The notes: a model not told the origin generated them from the letters alone. A stretch of 64,000 bases of DNA from Gracilaria domingensis (GCA_022539475.1 VCMS01000003.1:497199-561198); one strand, 5' to 3'. Numbered from the stretch's first letter, positions 52,911-62,205 are shown. Numbers and translations are program-made.

Positions 52911-53438
52911 CTTCAGAAGAAGAAGTAGTAGTTGGATCGAAGTTTCCGCTGCGATACAGTGCAATCGAGCTAAACTGTGCTGTCCACCCCCACTGTCCAA
53001 CCACACGGGCTATATCCAGCACCATGATTGTCCCTGTTTCCCTCATCCCATTTCCCGCCAAAACATCTACTGTACACCTTCGCGCCTTCCACTATTTAAG
53101 CGCCACCTCTCTGTCTCCTCTTCGCGCTCACATAATCCCCACCCACCTCGCCTCGACCGGCGATATTTTTCTCTTCCACCATAACCTCACTCGATGGTTA
53201 TAGCAGAACAGGAAGATATTGCCAGTGGAGGCAAGCTAAGGACTAGTGATTGTACTTTGATAGCACGTAGAGTAGTTCATCCTACCTCTCAGCGTCCACT
53301 GGGGATATATTGATGTTCTCTCACATCTTTTCCCGGTTGTGATACAAGAGAAATACATCTCCAATGGAGACGGAGAATATAGTCGTGATAACACGTAAAG
53401 GTAACAATGTAATAAACAATAATTTTATGCTACTATCT
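52911..53438. other. Intergenic region, nothing identified
   Basis: Upstream side of the coiled-coil gene and 3' flank of the epimerase fragment. Only shadow frames. Confidence 0.45.
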
Positions 53439-53759
53439 CTAACCAACCTTTCGAAAACCAGCTATGACATGAGCTGTGTTACTCGAGCCAAAGGTGGCAG
53501 ATCCTGCAACTGAAATGTTTGCACCGGCCTTCACTACTCCTTTCACAGTACTCAGTCCAATACCCCCATCCACCTGTATCCCTATTCTTGGGTACAACTC
53601 CCTTGCATGTCGCACCTTATCAAGAACACCCTCCATAAACGCCTGTCCTCCAAACCCTGGCTCCACCGTCATCAACAATAACATGTCTACAACTCCTTCC
53701 TTCATAAGTGCTTTTACGACCTTTATAGACGTATTCGAGCGCAACCCAACTCCATCCTT
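53439..53759 (-). pseudogene. RPE: C-terminal fragment of ribulose-phosphate 3-epimerase
   Basis: About 106 residues match the second half of the RPE (beta/alpha)8 barrel: DMLLLMTVEPGFGGQAFMEG, IGIQVDGGIGLSTVK (with the second catalytic Asp) and ANISVAGSATFGSSNTAHVI. The normal C-terminus and stop are present. Upstream the frame is closed by a TAA at 53762-53760, and no ATG or N-terminal half (with the metal-binding His residues and first catalytic Asp) is visible in the next 400 bp. It is therefore a 5'-truncated copy, or conceivably a last exon with a distant first exon. RPE interconverts ribulose- and xylulose-5-phosphate in the Calvin cycle and pentose pathway. Confidence 0.75.
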
Positions 53760-54156
53760 TTAATTATGGCAATCCGAGTGAAGCTATAGAACCCGTTCAC
53801 GTCATTTATGAAGCCAAAATGGCTCCTTTCATCCTGTATTCAAGCTCCCCGTAACTCGTACCTTACAACTACTTTACAACTCAGGTTCGAAATCAGTTTC
53901 ATTCATTGTACACTTTCTACTCTTCCACCTACTTTTCATAAAACATCATCACACTTTGTGGCTTGTCGTCTCATACAAGCCCTATCATTCATTCAGTACA
54001 ATCACATATCATACATTTCGCTCACTTTCACAAAGTGAACCATGTTCCCGTTCTGCGCTTCCCAACCGTTTGTACTTACGTATCACTCTTTACCCCAGCA
54101 GTTCTCCGCCCCATCTTCCCTTTTTATCGTCACACAAAAACAATCGAACACTTGCA

Positions 54157-54975
54157 ATGAACTCCCAGTCCGACATGCCTCCGACTCCGCCTCCGAGTCC
54201 CAGATACTCTGACGTCCCTCAGGCCTCATCTCCCGCCCGAAGGACTCGGGCCGTTATTGTTGGAAGGGGGCGTATAGGTACCATGCTATCGAACGAAGAA
54301 GATACGGTCATTTCCGCACACGAATTCTGCAGCATGGCTGCTATCTCTCATCTTTCTGATGTACCGATACTAGTTTGTGGAAGAACGAACACCCTGGAGA
54401 CCGTAATTCAGGCTTGCCCTTATTCGCTCAGAGAGAATCTCGTTTTCTTCCATAATGGAGACATCATACCATTGGTTTCGAAGCTCGGTGTGGACAAATG
54501 TTCAAAAGTTGTCCTATACGTTGGTGTCCCCTCAAGAAACGCAGCTCCGCAGGATGGTGTCACTTCTCAAAGTCCGGATGGTCTCACTGTCGGAACAGGA
54601 AAGTGGGCCTCCAACGTTGCAGACAGGTTTAGGTCTATGGGTCTCACTTGCGGGGTTGTCGACGAAGACACATTTCTCGTAAGCTATTATGAGAAGCTCG
54701 TGTGGCTATCAGCGTTCAACATCGTCGGGGCCTCAAGAGGTTTCATTCCTATGGACGTAGTCGCTACGGAGTGCAGTACGGTTGTGCTCACAATAATGAA
54801 AGAGCTGTTGAAGATAGTTTCGCTTAAGAAAGGTACTACTTTCAACCTGGGAGAGACCGTTGGGCGACTTCTTGCATATGGGAAAACTCTCGTTGGCTTC
54901 CCTACTTCTTTCTCCGACTTTCAGTTTAAAACGCGTACTTCTACGACTTTTCCCGCCAAGAAAGAAACATTGTAG
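54157..54975 (+). CDS. Ketopantoate reductase (ApbA/PanE)-like protein
   Basis: 272 aa from the ATG at 54157; the frame is open upstream but that part is poor in features. After a Pro-rich start the Rossmann motif RAVIVGRGRIGTML (GxGxxG) sits near residue 30. The middle has VPILVCGRTNTLE and LVFFHNGDIIPLV. The C-terminal helical part has YYEKLVWLSAFNIVGASRG, which resembles the WEKL...N motif of ApbA/PanE family C-terminal domains. Family members reduce 2-dehydropantoate to pantoate with NADPH. The expected catalytic Lys could be that of EKL. The substrate is not certain and other oxidoreductases of this fold are possible. Confidence 0.6.
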   Translation: MNSQSDMPPTPPPSPRYSDVPQASSPARRTRAVIVGRGRIGTMLSNEEDTVISAHEFCSMAAISHLSDVPILVCGRTNTLETVIQACPYSLRENLVFFHNGDIIPLVSKLGVDKCSKVVLYVGVPSRNAAPQDGVTSQSPDGLTVGTGKWASNVADRFRSMGLTCGVVDEDTFLVSYYEKLVWLSAFNIVGASRGFIPMDVVATECSTVVLTIMKELLKIVSLKKGTTFNLGETVGRLLAYGKTLVGFPTSFSDFQFKTRTSTTFPAKKETL

Positions 54976-55685
54976 GCGGTGACCCCGCTCCTTTTCATAC
55001 AAACTACGTCAACGTTGTTAAGGAAAAGTTATCCCGCTCCCCATTCTCCCAGCTTTGAGGTTAGAACACATGACTTTTCGGTGTTGTAAACCTTTTAGAG
55101 ATAGTTAGACATAAAAGTTACTTTATCGAAATGACCTGTTCCTATTACATTACTTATATTGTTCTTCCTTCTGTGGTTCAAATATGCCCCTTTAATTCCT
55201 ACATCCGTTATCACTAATACTTCGCTAAGATTTTGCTAGATAGAAAATTGTCATTCCATATCATTAAAGTGCACGATACTAGTAACGAAACAAGTACAAA
55301 AATTGTGATATTTCTGAAGAACTAAGCGTTTGCATTACTTGGGGCACCCGTATAAAGTAAGGTAAACCTTTTATGGGTTTCAACCCATAATGGAGGTTGT
55401 TTTACTCTTCTTGATTTCTAAGCTCATGTTAAAGATATTTACAGTTTTCTTTACCCACTTGAACCCGTACATATAATTTATGACTAAATCATCCTTTCTT
55501 TACTTCAAATCGATGCAAAAACTTCTCCTCCTAGTAACGTTTTAAAACAGTACTACAATACCCTTATATGGTCGTTCTTAGACTCTTTTTATACTACGAA
55601 ACACCTTGTGAACATCAATCACACCATTCTCATTCGTATACCCACACCCATTTGCAAACCGAACCCTTTCGAAAGCTTTCAAAAC
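54976..55685. other. Intergenic region
   Basis: AT-rich, without a gene. A small hairpin (TTATGGGTT/AACCCATAA) lies at about 55371-55390. It presumably holds the promoter of the HAD gene that follows. Confidence 0.45.
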
Positions 55686-56558
55686 ATGTATAACTCAGAA
55701 GTTAGAGCCCAAGAAGTAACTCCTCAGCAGCTGGCTAACGAAATATTCGAAAATGGCTACGCCGTGATTAGTGATGTTGACGGTACTCTGAAAAGAGCTG
55801 GGGAGAACATTCCTGCCGAAACAGTCAAATGCATGAAGTACATCAACGCACGCGTTGGTTTCGGAATTGCTACTGGGCGAGATATAGAGGATGCCGAGAG
55901 TTTCATGGAGCACCTGGGTGGCTACACTTTTGGCATCTCTGGAAACCAAGGCGCACGGGTGAGATTATCCAATGGTACCGAAATTGATCAGGACCTTGAC
56001 AGGGAAGGTTACGAAAGATGTGCAGCCGAACTTGAGAGACTTGCACTCTCCTTAAATGAATCGCACGGACTTCACGAAGAGCGTCAACAAGCAGTGGTGA
56101 GCACTAGAAAAGACAGTGGACTCCCTAACTTCACGTACAATGGACTGTCGAAGTGGAAAACAGAAGTTAACTCCGGTATTTCAAAAGTGTTGACATCCTT
56201 TCCGAACCTGGTTGCGTACCCTCAAGATGAAAACTGTGACATAGGGGACATTCGTTTCACGAAAAATAGTGGGGCGCTAGCCTTGGTTGAAAACGACCCC
56301 CAGTTCGACACACATTTAATCGTTGCTTTCGGGAATGCTTCCAATGATGGCCCTCTATACGAAATGGCAACCCTGGCAGTTCATGTGAAGGGAGAAGACC
56401 ATCCAGCAGCGGTAACATATCTTGTTGATGGCGTGGAGGACGTGCATGAGACCATCAGAAGGGTGGCAGAACTGTACGGGTACACAAAATGCAAGTGTCA
56501 AAGGTTTAGAAATGCTCTTGGAATTTGTTTCAAGTGCTACGATGCCTTTAATACTTAG
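55686..56558 (+). CDS. HAD-superfamily phosphatase, trehalose-phosphatase-like
   Basis: 290 aa from the ATG at 55686 (the frame is open further up without an ATG). HAD motif I is SDVDGTL with the nucleophile and acid/base Asp. Motif II is in GIATGRD. The segment FGISGNQGARVRLSNG matches the GxxGAE-type loop of trehalose-6-phosphate phosphatases. Motif IV may be FGNASNDGPLYEM, in place of the usual GDxxxDE. The C-terminus is Cys-rich (CKCQRF, CFKCYD). It probably hydrolyses a sugar phosphate in the cytosol. The altered motif IV leaves its activity open. It is convergent with an obvious paralog 52 bp away. Confidence 0.7.
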   Translation: MYNSEVRAQEVTPQQLANEIFENGYAVISDVDGTLKRAGENIPAETVKCMKYINARVGFGIATGRDIEDAESFMEHLGGYTFGISGNQGARVRLSNGTEIDQDLDREGYERCAAELERLALSLNESHGLHEERQQAVVSTRKDSGLPNFTYNGLSKWKTEVNSGISKVLTSFPNLVAYPQDENCDIGDIRFTKNSGALALVENDPQFDTHLIVAFGNASNDGPLYEMATLAVHVKGEDHPAAVTYLVDGVEDVHETIRRVAELYGYTKCKCQRFRNALGICFKCYDAFNT

Positions 56559-56610
56559 CTATGATGTGAGATCTCAGTAATAAAAGTGTCGTGTATATCT
56601 CAATACCCTT

Positions 56611-57471
56611 TTATGAATCTTGGTGGTTTTTATCGTGCTGCTTTTCCTCGTAGCCGTACAACAGAGCCACCAACATAATTGTCGAATGTACATCCTCCAC
56701 GCTTTCGAACAGGTTATGTACTCCACCCGGGATACAATCTTCTTTGACGTGAACGCCGTACACGCCTACCTCATGCAAAGGCCCGTCGCTCAAAGCACTT
56801 CCGAACGTCACGACGTCATCCGTATCAATAAATCTCGGTTCATTATCCACAAGATTTTCTCCTCCGCTTCCTTTTGTGTATCGCTTGTCCACAATTTCGC
56901 AACTTTTATCGCCGGGATAGATAACAAACGCATCCATCTTCTGCAACAGGTCCCCAATAGCAGAATCCACTTCTTCTTTCCACTGCCACAGTTTGTTGTA
57001 CACGAAATTGGGAAGGCCACTATCACTTCTGGTCTCCACGAACCCCTTGTCATCATCATTCACAATACCATGCCTCCTATTCAAATCCCTTGCCAGGAAC
57101 AGTAGTCCGTCAACAGTGTGGTCAAGGGTGTGATCATTGAATGCACCCTTAATTTCCCTCTCGTCAGAGAAACGCAGGAAAGCTCCATGATTCGCCGAGA
57201 CACCAAACTTATAGTCTCCGAGTCCTTCCATTTTCCCCTCCACGTCGCCCACATCACCCCCTGTGACAAGTCCGAAACCAACACGTTCGTCAATGAACTT
57301 CATACACTTCACAACTTCTTCTGGAATTGACTCTCCTTCTCTTCTCAACGTTCCATCAACGGAACTTAATATACCGTAACCATTGGCATATATGAACTTA
57401 GACAAGATATTTGGTGAAATTTCCGCCAAGTCTCTCTGTTCCTCTGCCATTTTTCCTGATACAGTCACCAT
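56611..57471 (-). CDS. Catalytically altered HAD paralog (probable pseudoenzyme)
   Basis: 286 aa, true ATG at 57471. It aligns over its whole length with the neighbour at 55686-56558 (for example ETVKCMKYINARVGFGIATG against EVVKCMKFIDERVGFGLVTG, and DSGLPNF in both). Motif I has lost the nucleophile: SSVDGTL instead of SDVDGTL. TGRD has become TGGD, and the motif IV region is SALSDGP. The frame is intact at full length, so the protein is likely kept for a non-catalytic role, such as regulating or pairing with its neighbour. Confidence 0.72.
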   Translation of the reverse strand: MVTVSGKMAEEQRDLAEISPNILSKFIYANGYGILSSVDGTLRREGESIPEEVVKCMKFIDERVGFGLVTGGDVGDVEGKMEGLGDYKFGVSANHGAFLRFSDEREIKGAFNDHTLDHTVDGLLFLARDLNRRHGIVNDDDKGFVETRSDSGLPNFVYNKLWQWKEEVDSAIGDLLQKMDAFVIYPGDKSCEIVDKRYTKGSGGENLVDNEPRFIDTDDVVTFGSALSDGPLHEVGVYGVHVKEDCIPGGVHNLFESVEDVHSTIMLVALLYGYEEKQHDKNHQDS

Positions 57472-57814
57472 ACTGCCACAAGTACCGCATAGACAGGAAC
57501 TGTATAGACTTCTCAGTTCACACTTCTCTTAAAAGCAACCTTAAGTGCAGTTTCAGAAATGTTAGGACGCTACATGTTCAATTGCGAATTGACTGGTGCC
57601 ACCAATGATGTTAACGATACCGAGCATTTGGCATGTTGCAATTAGACGCAACTGGACCAAAGGCGTTTGACATTTGTTCAATTACCAGCCTGCCGCACCT
57701 TTTCTATGTTCATATGTATAGCCTTGTAATAGTATACTACTCTTAATACTCGCAAGACACACATAATTTACTAATCATCTCATTCTCATCCACTTCGAGG
57801 CGCTCGCAGCCTCA
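57472..57814. other. Intergenic region, nothing identified
   Basis: Between the upstream side of the altered HAD gene and the 3' end of the multi-ORF cluster. I could not find an end repeat of a mobile element here. Confidence 0.45.
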
Positions 57815-58003
57815 TTATTGGCAAATCGTCATCACTACTACTCTCGAGCACTTCGGTTCTACGGCGTCCGCTTCCACACCAATCTCCACGACCACTTGGT
57901 CTTCGTCCATGTCAACCGCCCCACCCTCCTTATCGGACAACAGTTCATCCTCCGCCTCCTCCTCCTCGTCACCATTGACAAACGTGGGTCGGAAATCCCG
58001 CAT
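57815..58003 (-). CDS. Cluster ORF6, short acidic protein or displaced tail of ORF5
   Basis: 62 aa from an ATG at 58003. Apart from about 10 residues it is a highly acidic stretch (DEEEEAEDELLSDKEGG and on). It overlaps the end of ORF5 by 35 nt in another frame. It may be the true C-terminus of the ORF5 protein after a frameshift, or a small separate ORF. Confidence 0.35.
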   Translation of the reverse strand: MRDFRPTFVNGDEEEEAEDELLSDKEGGAVDMDEDQVVVEIGVEADAVEPKCSRVVVMTICQ

Positions 58004-58418
58004 CCGATAACAGCATCAGGTAGTGCGTAGCCCTCTGGTACCATGTACATGTGGTATCTAACCAGCAAATCCATAGACTCGGGCCTACCACCTTGTCCTT
58101 CCCACTTGCTCCAGCATGTGTCACATCACCACGGCCCACGAATACAGAGTACGGTGGGATGATTATCTTCTTCGCTGGATACACCTCCGACATCACTCGC
58201 AACTGTTGGTTGTTCATCCCCACCAGTTGATGGCTTCCAGCGCTCACCCAGAGAGGAAAGCCCTCTTTCCCAGAGGCCATTACAAAGTATCCGGGGTTAC
58301 CAGTATTCATTGTTTCCTTCGTAACCAGACCACTGAAGTCGGTGTGCAGCGTCTGGCGCTTGCACTTTCTCGTCGTCCCCAGAAATCGACCACCAGTTTT
58401 CGGAGTGTACATCTTCAC
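57969..58418 (-). CDS. Cluster ORF5: catalytic half of a 2-oxoglutarate/Fe(II) dioxygenase-like domain
   Basis: The frame is -1 to ORF4. It opens at a GTG overlapping the ORF4 stop; the first ATG is at 58412. It has the iron-binding HxD in QTLHTDFSG and the distal His in VFVGRGDVTHAGASG. Between them are GYFVMASGKEGFPLWVSAG and VYPAKKIIIPPYSVF, a jelly-roll pattern. These are marks of the 2OG-Fe(II) dioxygenase fold (phytanoyl-CoA hydroxylase or nucleic-acid oxidase type). The fold would need the end of ORF4 as its first strands, so both ORFs probably encode one protein. The second 2OG-binding Arg cannot be assigned. Confidence 0.6.
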   Translation of the reverse strand: MKMYTPKTGGRFLGTTRKCKRQTLHTDFSGLVTKETMNTGNPGYFVMASGKEGFPLWVSAGSHQLVGMNNQQLRVMSEVYPAKKIIIPPYSVFVGRGDVTHAGASGKDKVVGPSLWICWLDTTCTWYQRATHYLMLLSDAGFPTHVCQW

Positions 58419-59287
58419 AGTTCCCTCTCATTGTCCCATAGTCCCAAAGCCGCAGCAGTTGTACCCATTCGAACATCAAGTAAAGCACGCGACCTTACAA
58501 CCCACCTGAGCTCCTCATTATCCTCCGGCTTCTCCACCGTACCCCAACGTGTCGACATCACTCTCCCCTCAAATGGTCCATCGCTACCGTCCTTCCATCC
58601 TTCATCATCGTTGATTATTTGAACAAACGACTTCTGTTCCTCTCCTTTCCGTATATCCGGCATCGCTCCATACTCATTCTCGAAGAAGTCCACCAACTTC
58701 CCCGACACATCTCCGAACTCCCGAACTTCTTCCAACTCCTCCCATTTAGGGACACCATTATCCGTCGCAAAGCCATCAAGCACGCAATATCCATTCTGCC
58801 TTAGCTCAGCTTGCATTCGGGCGAAGAACATTTGCCCAAATTCGTCATGCTCCTTCGCAGCAACCCACAGCACCTCTTCATCATCCATACCTGTCGGTCG
58901 AGTACGAGGATACTGCATACCAAATGTCTCCGCCCGTAGGCGATGTTCAGCCCTTGCAGCGTGCCAAAAGACAAGATGGTGTACATCTCTGAGATTCGAG
59001 ACACTTAGCAGCTCCGACCTATGTCCCTTCGGCAAGTGAATGACTCTGAGCCAGGGGTCCTTGTGCTCAATTACGTTCTTCCCTTGCCATTCCTGTGGTC
59101 TCAGCCTGGCATACCCGCACCATGATGGGTTCAGTGGGCCATCATATGGGTCACCTCGAACAAGTCCGTGCTCCTCAGATTCCGGAAGAGCTGTAGGTAA
59201 CTCGTCATCAAATGACCCCCCACCTGTCTCTTGCTGATCGTCTGGCGCAGCATCTTTCTCGACGGTGACAACCCGTGGAACTGTCAC
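58415..59287 (-). CDS. Cluster ORF4: unknown, probable N-terminal part of the dioxygenase-like protein
   Basis: 290 aa, opening at a GTG overlapping the ORF3 stop and lacking any ATG for about 120 residues. It is -1 to ORF3. Acidic N-terminus, then a compact-looking domain (GPLNPSWCGYARLRPQEWQG, LSVSNLRDVHHLVFWHAARA) and later AELRQNGYCVLDGFATDNGV. The last motif is the usual first element of phytanoyl-CoA-dioxygenase-like folds. It ends REL-TGA, where ORF5 takes over in the -1 frame. Without its own ATG it should depend on frameshifting, a non-AUG start, or be broken. Confidence 0.55.
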   Translation of the reverse strand: MTVPRVVTVEKDAAPDDQQETGGGSFDDELPTALPESEEHGLVRGDPYDGPLNPSWCGYARLRPQEWQGKNVIEHKDPWLRVIHLPKGHRSELLSVSNLRDVHHLVFWHAARAEHRLRAETFGMQYPRTRPTGMDDEEVLWVAAKEHDEFGQMFFARMQAELRQNGYCVLDGFATDNGVPKWEELEEVREFGDVSGKLVDFFENEYGAMPDIRKGEEQKSFVQIINDDEGWKDGSDGPFEGRVMSTRWGTVEKPEDNEELRWVVRSRALLDVRMGTTAAALGLWDNEREL

Positions 59288-59742
59288 AGAAAGAAGCTCT
59301 CGTCATCCACAAATGCAGAACTGCCTGCGTTCTCTGCATTCGCTCCCTCTCCCAATGCCACGAACTGAACCTTCATCGACCTTCCTCTCAGCACATGTTC
59401 ATTTAGTTGAGACATCAGGTCATCCGGTGTCATGCTGTTCAGAGTAGATCTCATCTGTTGTGTGAAAGTCTTTCTCCGTTTCTTCCTCGGCGGAGCCCGC
59501 TGTTCTTCTTCAGAGCTATCCAGAACTTCTATGGCACCTCGATTTCGGCCGTGCTCAATTTCCCTATAACTCACCTGCGCCCGTTCTCGTGCACTTCTTC
59601 GCGGCTCCCCTTCTTCACTGGCAGATGTTGCAGCAGCAGCAGCGGGAGTCCTCCTCTTCGTCACGGACTGCTTCACTGGTGCGGGGGCGGAATTACCTTG
59701 AGCATCGTCCGCAATCGATTCTGAACGGAAGTCGTGGCAGTT
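59284..59742 (-). CDS. Cluster ORF3: basic, Ser/Arg-rich protein
   Basis: In the -1 frame of ORF2. The frame opens after a TAG at 59745-59743 and has a GTG at 59676 but no ATG for about 70 residues more. Content: basic/Ala N-terminus (VTKRRTPAAAAATSAS), an acidic piece (EVLDSSEEEQ), a nuclear-signal-like cluster PPRKKRRK, then a helical stretch (MTPDDLMSQLNEHVLRGRS). It overlaps ORF2 by 70 nt. It looks like an extension of the ParB-like protein, to be reached by frameshift. Confidence 0.5.
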   Translation of the reverse strand, partial: NCHDFRSESIADDAQGNSAPAPVKQSVTKRRTPAAAAATSASEEGEPRRSARERAQVSYREIEHGRNRGAIEVLDSSEEEQRAPPRKKRRKTFTQQMRSTLNSMTPDDLMSQLNEHVLRGRSMKVQFVALGEGANAENAGSSAFVDDESFFL

Positions 59743-60764
59743 CTAATTGAGTTCGTCCTGCTCCGAACACGCGGCAATGTGTTGAAGTTCACAACTTGTC
59801 CCAAAAGGAACTGATACACAGCTGCGTTGTTGTCTGGGTCTTCAACGTCATCTTCATTCGATGGAGCAGAAAGACTGACTTCGCGTTTCAGGAACACTTC
59901 CATGGACTCTTCCTCGTTCAGTTCATTCCTCACTGCTCTAGCCGCGCGGAACAGAGACACTGCTCTATCATAAAAGAAACCTCGAACCTCCTCAAAGCTT
60001 TTCCATTGCTTTGTCTTCGTCGACTTGCCCTTCAATAGAAACATCTGAAGACAATCAAGAATGAAGGAAAACTCCTCGGCATCCAAAACATATAGCGGAG
60101 TATGGGACAGATGTGTGAGACCTATGTCACTCACAGTCTCACATATATCCTCGAAATGGGCCAGCATTCCCTCACGAGACATGAGTTGCAGGGCGACATT
60201 GGCATATCTCAGGTACTGACGCTCTTGCACAGTCCCAATCAGTTGGCTCTCCTTCAACACTTCTGTCACTTCTGCAGGATCCACGTCTGCCGGCGTCACC
60301 CCCTCAACATCTTCAATTAGAATGGCGACCACACTAACTATAGAGTGTATCTTGTCTGCAAACATCATCCTTCGCATGGTACTCGTCGACTCATTGAGGT
60401 ACGAAGCAACACATAACAATTCCTTCATCCCAATGGGCCTCCCATCTCTTCGTATCAGCAGATTGCAACGCCAAAACTTGGCTAATCGCTTCCACTTCGG
60501 TGCACCAGTCGCTGCCAAATATTGTATAGCTTTCAGACGATGCAAACCATCTACAATGAAGCACTTCTTCGTTAGGCGTCCCTTGTCAGTATCCCTCTCT
60601 CCCGTAGTAGCATCTTGTAAGGCCACCACTGGAGAACCCATCGACTGCAATATCCCCCGCTCCTCCATACTCTTCACAAGGGCTTCAACGTGGCGTTTAC
60701 TTACTCCACGGAGTAAATTGGGCGGAGTGTCCACCAGAGTGATGTCAACAGTAACAACAACCAT
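59673..60764 (-). CDS. Cluster ORF2: ParB/sulfiredoxin-like domain protein
   Basis: 363 aa from an ATG at 60764. The first 110 residues have the ParB N-terminal pattern: ITLVDTPPNLLRGVSKRHVE, LVKSMEERGILQSMGSPVVA and FIVDGLHRLKAIQYLAA. The last is the ...DGxHRxxA motif of the ParB/sulfiredoxin nucleotide-binding fold. The remaining 250 residues are mostly helical with no known domain. In bacteria such domains act in plasmid partition or as CTPases and nucleases. In eukaryotes they are rare and usually come with mobile elements. It overlaps ORF1 by 64 nt and ORF3 by 70 nt. The ORF2 frame is open about 150 nt further up inside ORF1. Confidence 0.68.
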   Translation of the reverse strand: MVVVTVDITLVDTPPNLLRGVSKRHVEALVKSMEERGILQSMGSPVVALQDATTGERDTDKGRLTKKCFIVDGLHRLKAIQYLAATGAPKWKRLAKFWRCNLLIRRDGRPIGMKELLCVASYLNESTSTMRRMMFADKIHSIVSVVAILIEDVEGVTPADVDPAEVTEVLKESQLIGTVQERQYLRYANVALQLMSREGMLAHFEDICETVSDIGLTHLSHTPLYVLDAEEFSFILDCLQMFLLKGKSTKTKQWKSFEEVRGFFYDRAVSLFRAARAVRNELNEEESMEVFLKREVSLSAPSNEDDVEDPDNNAAVYQFLLGQVVNFNTLPRVRSRTNSIRTATTSVQNRLRTMLKVIPPPHQ

Positions 60765-61696
60765 CCGTACTGATTGAGGTTCACCTTTGGTACCTTCTGA
60801 CGAATTCGTCTGTACGTCTTGCTCCGAGTAGGTGTCCCTTGTGTTCCAGACCGCTCGCCAGAAACACTTGAACGTGCCATTCTTGCGGACAGAAGCACAA
60901 CGTCATCGTCCTGCTGCTCCGCAGTTTCTGGTGCAGTTTGGGGTACAGATGGACCAGCTCCTTGCGCGGATTGCGCATCCGCGTCTGGAAGGGGACCTTT
61001 CATGATCTCATCTTCCTCCTCTTGCACAGCCGTCCCCTGCTGAACCGTCTGTTTCGACGCAGAAGTTCCCCTTGTGTCGACGGTCTGATTCATCGCAGGA
61101 GAAGCCCTTTTCGACGCAGTGGGCTTCGTAGCGGAGGTAGACTTTGTTTGACCTGTCCGCTTCGTAGCTGGGGATGCTCTCGTCTCCATAGACCGCTTCG
61201 TAATAGACGACGGACCTGCCCGCGGAGGTGCTACTGATGCGCTACCTCTCGGTGTTGATGAACTTCGAATTGGCTCCGTGCGGCTTGTCGGCGTCATCAC
61301 CTCACTCATAGCGCTCACCGTTCCTCGCTTCGACGCCGGAATGCTGGCTGCCACCGGTTCCATCATTTTCTCATCCCAAGGAGCGGCCGTCCGGAGATCC
61401 TGGATATATTGTGGAAGATCCAGGCCCTCCGCCCGGTAAGGGTAGAACGTCTGACCGCTTCGACTGATGAGAATATTATGAACCACCACAAGACCTGGGT
61501 CCAATTGCTTCCCGTGCAACTCGCGGCGTAGAACACTTCCAATTCCATGCAACAACGCTTCCCCGACTATCACCTTTCCTTCATCCTCAATATCCATCTG
61601 CAGAGAAACCCGCATTCCACCTTGCAATAATCGAGTGCTCCGCCGAGTGCGAGGAGTCACGCTTTGCGTACGCTTTCGAACACGAGTTGGCTTCAT
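60701..61696 (-). CDS. Cluster ORF1: unknown basic, low-complexity protein
   Basis: 331 aa from an ATG at 61696. It has a basic N-terminus (MKPTRVRKRTQSVTPRTRRS), a short ordered domain (about 28-110: VIVGEALLHGIGSVLRRELH, LVVVHNILISRSGQTFYPYR) and a long Ser/Thr/Ala/Lys repeat-like stretch (ATKRTGQTKSTSATKPTASK). The hydrophobic end is only the shadow of the ORF2 start. It is the first ORF after the palindromic region and its 5' leader is shared in inverted form with the gene at 63230. No family recognised. Confidence 0.6.
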   Translation of the reverse strand: MKPTRVRKRTQSVTPRTRRSTRLLQGGMRVSLQMDIEDEGKVIVGEALLHGIGSVLRRELHGKQLDPGLVVVHNILISRSGQTFYPYRAEGLDLPQYIQDLRTAAPWDEKMMEPVAASIPASKRGTVSAMSEVMTPTSRTEPIRSSSTPRGSASVAPPRAGPSSITKRSMETRASPATKRTGQTKSTSATKPTASKRASPAMNQTVDTRGTSASKQTVQQGTAVQEEEDEIMKGPLPDADAQSAQGAGPSVPQTAPETAEQQDDDVVLLSARMARSSVSGERSGTQGTPTRSKTYRRIRQKVPKVNLNQYGWLLLLLTSLWWTLRPIYSVE

Positions 61697-61755
61697 GTTG
61701 AACAGCTATTGCAGTGAAAGGTGTATATCAACAATACGCTCGCTCGGGACGATAC

Positions 61756-61848
61756 AACAACGGAGGCGAGCCTTTAAAAGGCGACTTACGCTGGGCACCC
61801 CCGCTTTCGGCAGCTCCTCCCAGCGCACTGCCAGTCTCGTCCGTGTCC
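61756..61848 (-). repeat. 93-bp leader repeat, left arm (inverted relative to 63125-63217)
   Basis: Reverse complement of 63125-63217 with one mismatch seen. In transcription sense it contains TTTTAAAGG (TATA-like) and GTAAGT (donor-like). It lies 60 bp before the ORF1 ATG. Confidence 0.85.
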
Positions 61849-62113
61849 TGTCCGTGGCCGCTCGCACGCTGATTGTACGCTTTAGAGTCGTGGAGTTCGC
61901 GCAATGATGACTCACGCGAGCAATGGTCGCGTTCTCTAATCATGCTCTTCAAATGCTTTGCATAGTAGTCAAGAGTACACTCATTCACTTCCATGTACAG
62001 CCTACTCCCGCCAATACACGTGGACAGCGGCGCCAACGTACCGGCGGCCGGGTGTAGCGAAATCACTGCGCGGCGGCGTGTTTTGGGAGGTCCCGGGAAG
62101 GCACCGGAATGTT

Positions 62114-62205
62114 GCGATTTTATGCCCGCGGGCGGGGGGGGTCGGTCGTGTTAGGGTAGGTACCCTAACACGACCGGACCCCCCCGCCCGCGGGCATAAA
62201 ATCGC
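62114..62205. repeat. GC-rich palindrome 1 (92 bp)
   Basis: Outer GCGATTTTAT/ATAAAATCGC, then GCCCGCGGGC, a G8 run, GTCGGTCGTG and TTAGGGTA, a GG centre and the mirror image. One arm is not quite exact (GGTCGG against CCGGACC). Confidence 0.9.
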
